From: Macrotis lagotis
Lineage: Eukaryota; Chordata; Mammalia; Peramelemorphia; Peramelidae
NCBI RefSeq assembly: GCF_037893015.1
Contig: NC_133666.1
Location: forward strand, 157,402,498 to 157,466,497
DNA length: 64,000 nt
Direction of reading: 5' to 3'
Positions 59,345 to 64,000 of this stretch are shown here, one piece after another. Positions within the stretch are counted from its first letter, which is position 1, and each line of letters opens with the position of its first letter. The notes under the pieces are model-generated. The model did no database searches, was not told the DNA's origin, and saw only the letters and a list, made by a program, of their open reading frames with translations. The translations under genes were made by a program, and so were the position numbers.

Positions 59345-59477
59345 ATTAACTAAATGAATGAATAATGAATGAAAATCATTTATGAAGTTCCCACTTTGGA
59401 CTAAGCATTTGAAATACAAATAGAAAAACTGAAACAATCACTGTTCACAAAGATTCCCATTCTAGTTTATCTAACAT
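59345..59477 (+). repeat. L2-like 3' end fragment
   Basis: 'aatgaatgaataatgaatgaaaatcatttatgaagttcccactttgg' followed by 'caatcactgttcacaaagattcccattctag' follows the L2 terminal plan. Confidence 0.55.
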
Positions 59478-59669
59478 AAAACAAAGCTAAGGTGTGGCAG
59501 TGGATAGAGCACCAACCCTGGAGTCAGGAGTACCTGAGTTAAAATCCTGCCTCAGACACTTAATAATTAGCTAGCTGTGTGGCCTTGGGCAAGCCACTTA
59601 AACCCATTTGCCTTGAAAAAACCTAAAAAAAACCTAAACAAAAAAAACCCCCAACAAAACAAAGCTAAG
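59478..59669 (+). mobile_element. WSINE1-like SINE with perfect TSD, head slightly shortened
   Basis: Body 59492-59655 starting GTGTGGCAGTGGATAGAGC; the first bases of the usual head are missing. Tail AACCTAAAAAAAACC repeated. Perfect duplications AAAACAAAGCTAAG at 59478-59491 and 59656-59669. Confidence 0.93.
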
Positions 59670-60951
59670 CCTCAATTAAAATAGAAAGACTTTGGAATCC
59701 TAGAGTGTACAAATGGGTTGAATAGCATATATTTTGGTAGTACAGATAACTAGATACAGCTGAAGGGGTTAATAGGCTGTTGTTCTCTTCTCTCATCATA
59801 GGGAATGAAGTTGTTGCTCTTATTTCAACAAGCATCTTAGGTAAGGAGGAAAGAAAAGGTAGCCCTGATGATAGCACTTTCCACCATCCAGCTAATCTTA
59901 GATGAATTCGAGGTCAGTCACAAGAGAGGGAGTAAGGGGGAAGACAATAGAGGTGGTGGAGGTTCATTCTGCCCTGCCTTCCCAATACATTCTGAACCTC
60001 ATATTGTATCTGACTGGGCAAGAAAATTAATAACTACCTTTTGAAATTTATAGTTTTGGGGGCTTTTTTCATAAATAACCAACAAAGGATACTTGGTTCT
60101 GAGACAGTCTAACCTTGCATCCTAATTAGAAAAAAATTAGAAAAAAAGTTTCTTCTTTACTTATATACCTTATGATGGGAAAATAGAATGACCTCAGATA
60201 AGGGGGGGGGGGGGTGCTTGTTCTAAGTGAAAAATTCATGGCCTGACCATCTGACACCAGAAGTACAAAAGGCTTAGATTTTAATTCACAAGTTACTAAA
60301 GTACTCTATGGAGAGGCAGCAAAATAGTGAGCTATTTAAAAAATAATCCCATTAACAAAAGTTAAGACTGAAGTTCTAAAGGGAGAAGAAAGGAAATAGC
60401 CAGGAGATGTGACTGGGTTTAGAATCCCCTGAATCCAGCCTAAAGGAGGGTGTTGGTCAAACTTTTAAAGAGAGTGTTGCTCATCTCCTGTTCAGGGAAG
60501 AGTTGGGGGGAGGGGTTCAAAGAGTGTCCTACCTGGATGTGATTAGAGTCAGGTACCCACCTTGGAAAGTCAAGAGTCAGGAAGATGGAGGACGGCTAGA
60601 AGGAATGGACTGAGGTTGCTTTCTACTATCTTGGTGAGTTTACATTTGAGCATTTGAGAAGAGAGTTACATTGAACAATGGAGAGGGAGTTAGAAGCTCA
60701 TAGAAACTATCAGACAAGTACAGATAATAGTTTCTTAATATTAAAAGGCTAGACAAATATTTCTCCTTCAACATACCAAGTAGCTATCTTCCAATCATTA
60801 AAATAATATTATTTGAAACTAAAGACTATATGATCAATAGACATCACTGAAGAAAAGGAAAATAGTGAGAATTAGAGAGCTTTGAAATATATTTTCTGTC
60901 TGAAAATAGTAGATGGGATTTTAGTTTCAAGAATTCTAGTAGATCTTAGTT
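59670..60951. other. No firm feature; poly(G) run
   Basis: G13 run at 60202-60214. The purine-rich stretch 60360-60620 is GC-richer than its surroundings, but I cannot place it; it may belong to the retroviral LTR if that starts earlier than assumed. Confidence 0.4.
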
Positions 60952-61510
60952 TGTAAGGGGATAATAGACAGAGTATGTGGCCATGAGGAGTTCATCCTGA
61001 GAGTCTTTGAGACCTGGGACAACAGGAATGTCCATACCAGAGTGCTCTGGACTCAGGAAGGAGCTCTGGCCCTTCTCTCTCTTTGTTCTCCTGCCTTTCA
61101 TCCTTATCTTGTTGAATATTCTCAGGAAGGACCTTTTGTCCTTATCCCTCTGCCTTTCATCCTCATCTTGTTCAAGTGCCCCAGGAAGGAGTTCTGGTCC
61201 TTATCTCTCTACCTTTCATCTTTATCTTGTTGAAGATTCCACATTTTTCCAGGATACAGACCTTTTGTGGCATACCCATTATACTTCCACAGGCCTGGAG
61301 ATGAGGGATGCTGATACAAGGGGACTAGGCTTATATATACCCTTATTTCAACTATGTGAGTTAGAGATGTAGCATATACCTGCAATAAACTCCTTGCTTA
61401 TCTCTCACTGGCTGACTTTCATTATTGAACATGCGGGACATGTCCGGCGGAGCTCCCAAAGAGTCCTGTGAATTAGACTGAGACCTGGCTGCCCAGAGTG
61501 GACCGCAACA
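60952..61510 (+). mobile_element. Endogenous retrovirus 5' LTR
   Basis: Ends with CAACA at 61510, four bases before a primer binding site, so this edge is firm. The start at 60952 (TGTAAG) is chosen because it gives TGT…ACA ends and a length of about 559 bp; it is less sure. TATA box TATATATA at 61332-61339, poly(A) signal AATAAA at 61384-61389. U3 holds a triplicated repeat of about 60 bp (61054-61240). The matching 3' LTR is outside the window. Confidence 0.75.
61054..61240 (+). repeat. Three tandem about 60-bp repeats in LTR U3
   Basis: Units 61054-61122 (69 bp), 61123-61181 (59 bp) and 61182-61240 (59 bp), each opening CAGGAAGGA and containing CCTTTCATC…TCTTGTTSAA. The CAGGAAG core resembles an ETS-type site. 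Tandem U3 repeats are commonly enhancers in retroviruses; the role here is inferred. Confidence 0.85.
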
Positions 61511-61514
61511 GAAT

Positions 61515-61532
61515 TGGCGACCTAACAGGGAC
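61515..61532 (+). other. Retroviral primer binding site, tRNA-Lys type
   Basis: TGGCGACCTAACAGGGAC agrees with the site complementary to the 3' end of tRNA-Lys(3) at 16 of 18 positions. It lies four bases after the LTR end, as expected. Lys-type sites are typical of class II (betaretrovirus-like) ERVs and lentiviruses. Confidence 0.85.
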
Positions 61533-61622
61533 TAAAGGTAAGGGCAGGAAAGAGAACCAGGACCTTGTCAGTAGGACAAGAAGATAGTGAAAGTACCTTC
61601 CCTACTTGAGTAGGCAGGGAAG

Positions 61623-61955
61623 ATGGGGAATAGGTTCCCATGGTTAAGCCAGAGGAAAGTGAAATTTGGGCCAGACAGTTATACAAAGTTATCAAGAAAC
61701 AAGGGATTACTATACAACTAAAAGATTTATGGACATTCATTGAAAAAATACAGACTATATCACCATGGGCCCAGAATATAGAAATAACAAAAGATAAATG
61801 GCAGGTAATAGGAGAACAGATGACTAGCTATGAACAAGAATGCCCTGATTATCTTAAAGAACTACATTTCTTGATAATTAGTATAGTGAAAAATGCTTTT
61901 GAGGGAATGGAGAGACATTTCTCTATAGAAAGCCAAACAGACAGTAAAACTATAT

Positions 61956-61957
<2 letters not shown>
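61623..61957 (+). pseudogene. gag: ERV gag 5' part (matrix), broken
   Basis: Gag forms the virion core; its matrix end binds membrane. An open frame runs from the ATG at 61640 to the TAA at 61955-61957 (105 codons), with a betaretrovirus-like matrix layout: a helical N-terminal part, a serine-proline-tryptophan block about 40 residues in, then a W-containing helix. An upstream ATG-GGG (Met-Gly, the usual acylation context of matrix) at 61623 is in a different frame and closes after about 32 codons, which suggests a small insertion or deletion between them. The frame ends at an A-rich tract (61956-62000) that is mostly AAAAG/AAAGA units; a proline-rich codon run near 62025-62040 may be the next part of gag. 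Not intact. Confidence 0.65.
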
Positions 61958-61987
<30 letters not shown>

Positions 61988-62000
61988 GAAAAGAAATAAA
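61956..62000 (+). repeat. (AAAAG)n-type purine tract in ERV gag
   Basis: An A13 run followed by AAAAG units. It could be an expanded lysine-coding tract or the scar of a small A-tailed insertion. It coincides with the end of the open frame. Confidence 0.85.
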
Positions 62001-64000
62001 GTTTTACAGGAGGATGAAATTTGGTCTCCCCCCCCCCACCAGCTCCTTCTTACTAGTTTAAGAGAGAAGAATCTCCCCTCACAGCATTCCTGAGACGTCA
62101 GGAATTTGCCATTGGTCTGTGTTTGTGGATATGTGTTGAGATTATCAGTTTGGAAAATTCTATTGTGTTTGTGTAAACTGTGCTTGTCCCTTGCCTGTCT
62201 TTATGTGTTTAGATTGTCTGTTTACTTGTGTGTTCGGGCTCTTCTATTGATTTGCTAGATGGGGAGAAATGTTCCCCTAAAATTGTCCTTGGGTTGCCTC
62301 ATTTAAATTGCTGCTCTTTGTTATTTTGGCATCTAATGCGCTCACTGGCTCTCCCCTTGAGCCTGCTTTCTGTGAGTAATCTGATCGCCCTCCTCTTCCA
62401 GGATTTTTTGTTTTTATTTTAAAAAAGGAATGGATTTTGGTGTTAAATTGACTGAGGCCAAACTACTCACCCTGTTATTTTACTATTATGAGGAGCACCC
62501 CCCCCATTCCTTTTTATGTTCCCTTCTCTTTCCCATTCTCCTTGATTCTGTGCTGCTGGAGTGTTTCTCCCTCCCTCCCACTTTCAGGAGGGAGAGCTAC
62601 TTCAGGAAGAATTAGTAAAGTAAGTGTTAAAAAGGACATTGAAGTTAAAGAAACAGCAAATATTACCAAATATGTTAAATAAAGAAATCATAGAAAGAAA
62701 TGCTATTTTAATTTGAAAATAGGGAAAATAAATTTCAGAAAGACAAGAGAGTCAGGTTAATCCTAAAGTGTATAATGTGGTTACCAAAATGCCCATATAG
62801 GGGAAACTAAATAATTAATTTTTTTCCAGAATGATATGGCATCATTAGAGCTTCAGGAGTTTATCAATATAGATTCAGATATTGTTAGTTATTACAGAAA
62901 ATTATGGGACATGTAGGGGTTGAAGAATAGAAGACCACCACCCCCAGAAATAATCTAGGATGGTCTCTCTCTATAAAAGTTATTTAGTTTACTCTGTTTG
63001 AAGAAGGGGGGCAGGGAATATTCTAATTAGGCTAAGGGATTTTTGAATGACTGCCTTCTCCAGGATTTTAGCAGTTGTAATCAAGAAATGTTAAATATTA
63101 AAACCTTGGAAGGAAAAATGCATTGTGAAAAGTGGAATCATATCTGTAGTTATATAGCTGTATAAGCTATGTGACTCTAGTTCGGAATAGTATGAATTAA
63201 AGTCAAGAAGAGCTAATGAAAAGGAATGGTGGAAAAATGTGAGTGGTATACTTTGAGTAAGAGATTCTGAAAGTACTGAAAAGAAAATCCAGACTTAGAG
63301 ACAATTGAGGTTTCTTTTGAAACATTTGTTAAGTATGGAAAGGTTTGAGCAGGGTTGACTTTGTATACAAAAAATAGATTTTGGGAACTTTGGAAAATGG
63401 TGTACAAATCATTATAAGAATAGAAGAAAGTATAGAACTGTAAGTCTATAGGGACATATGTGTTTATATGAGGTTGGACTGATTTAAAATTGCATTAAAT
63501 TGGTAATTTTTGCAATGTTTGGCAATGAATTGATTAGAAAAATAATAAACCCCATAAAGCAAAATGTTTGATATGAAAGCAATTGTAAGGTAAATGTTAA
63601 TTATGTTATTATTGATCCTATAGTATGCTAATCTAAAGATACATGTAAATTGAATTAAGGGGTTTGTAAAGAATATGTTTGAGTTTGGATTCTAATGTTT
63701 TATGGCTCCTCCAGAGTTATGGGATTCAGGACAGACTTGTGAGTTAGCTTTAGAATAACTAAGAGGAAGTTAATATTTTACACTGATTGGAATGTGGATC
63801 ATGTATCTGGGAAGAATCTGCAATGAGTGAGTAATGATAAACAATGAAGGTAAAGAATTAGTACATATCACTTTGATATCTCAAATTGTGGGGAATCTCT
63901 CATTCCCAGAATATAGAATGTTTTAATATTAAGAATTTAATTTAATAATAAGAATTTAATATTAAGAAATGTTGGTCAGTAAGGATAGAAAGTTTTTATA
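62001..64000 (+). other. Probable ERV interior or flank, not resolved
   Basis: Begins with a C-rich tract (62028-62038). No protease, reverse transcriptase, integrase or envelope block is readable in any frame before the window ends, and no second LTR. Either the provirus interior is heavily deleted or degraded here, or other DNA was inserted. Frames at 62228-62682 are short and unrecognised. Confidence 0.35.

Noticed and set aside
61007-61372. 121-codon plus-strand frame with repeated FHPYL/PFILIL-type units
   Set aside because: It is a translation of the triplicated U3 repeat in the LTR and ends before the TATA/poly(A) region; not a recognised retroviral accessory protein.

Overview
The window looks like marsupial nuclear DNA, AT-rich and free of any intact protein-coding gene I can support. 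The main evidence is the dispersed SINE: a tRNA-derived unit (A box TGGCGCAGTGG, B box GGTTCAAATCC, a TTACCTAGCTGTGTGGCCTTGGGCAAG core, A-rich tail), many copies still bracketed by clear target-site duplications (TSDs). This matches the WSINE1-like CORE-SINE type of marsupials. MAR1-like SINEs with an RTE-type tail, L1, RTE/BovB-like LINE, L2 and MIR fragments fit as well. An Australian marsupial is my best guess; the species is inference.

Layout. 1-13 kb: 3' end of an L1, one SINE, L2 fragments, microsatellites and an RTE-like 3' end in otherwise featureless DNA. 14.3-23.4 kb: a retroposon cluster, with an ORF1-only 'half-L1' (HAL1-type) on the minus strand bounded by a TSD, a truncated minus-strand L1 bounded by a 19-bp TSD, and a long decayed plus-strand L1 with most of ORF2. 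23.4-33.3 kb: L2, MIR and MAR1-like pieces, a third HAL1-type fragment and SINEs. 33.37-36.60 kb: a second complete HAL1-type copy on the plus strand with a perfect 15-bp TSD. 37.3-40.1 kb: an L1 with ORF1 joined straight to the reverse-transcriptase part of ORF2, carrying two SINEs and a perfect inverted repeat. 42.4-43.7 kb: an intronless, broken TRIM-family pseudogene. 45-59.7 kb: SINEs, two L1 3' ends, a decayed RTE LINE and microsatellites. 60.95-64 kb: the left end of an endogenous retrovirus (LTR with triplicated U3 repeat, Lys-type primer binding site, broken gag), running toward the right edge.

How the parts work together: the autonomous LINEs (L1, RTE) supply the machinery that the non-autonomous elements would have used. 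HAL1-type elements keep L1 ORF1 and the L1 3' end but lack ORF2. MAR1-like SINEs carry an RTE-like tail. The TRIM copy is probably also an L1 product.

The strongest unusual finding is the composite structure of the two HAL1-type elements: both carry the same three SINE-derived modules, in the same order and orientation, in their 3' non-coding part, although each has its own TSD. One copy also appears to have a transduced 3' flank. These readings rest on comparisons made by eye inside the window; no alignment or database search was run.
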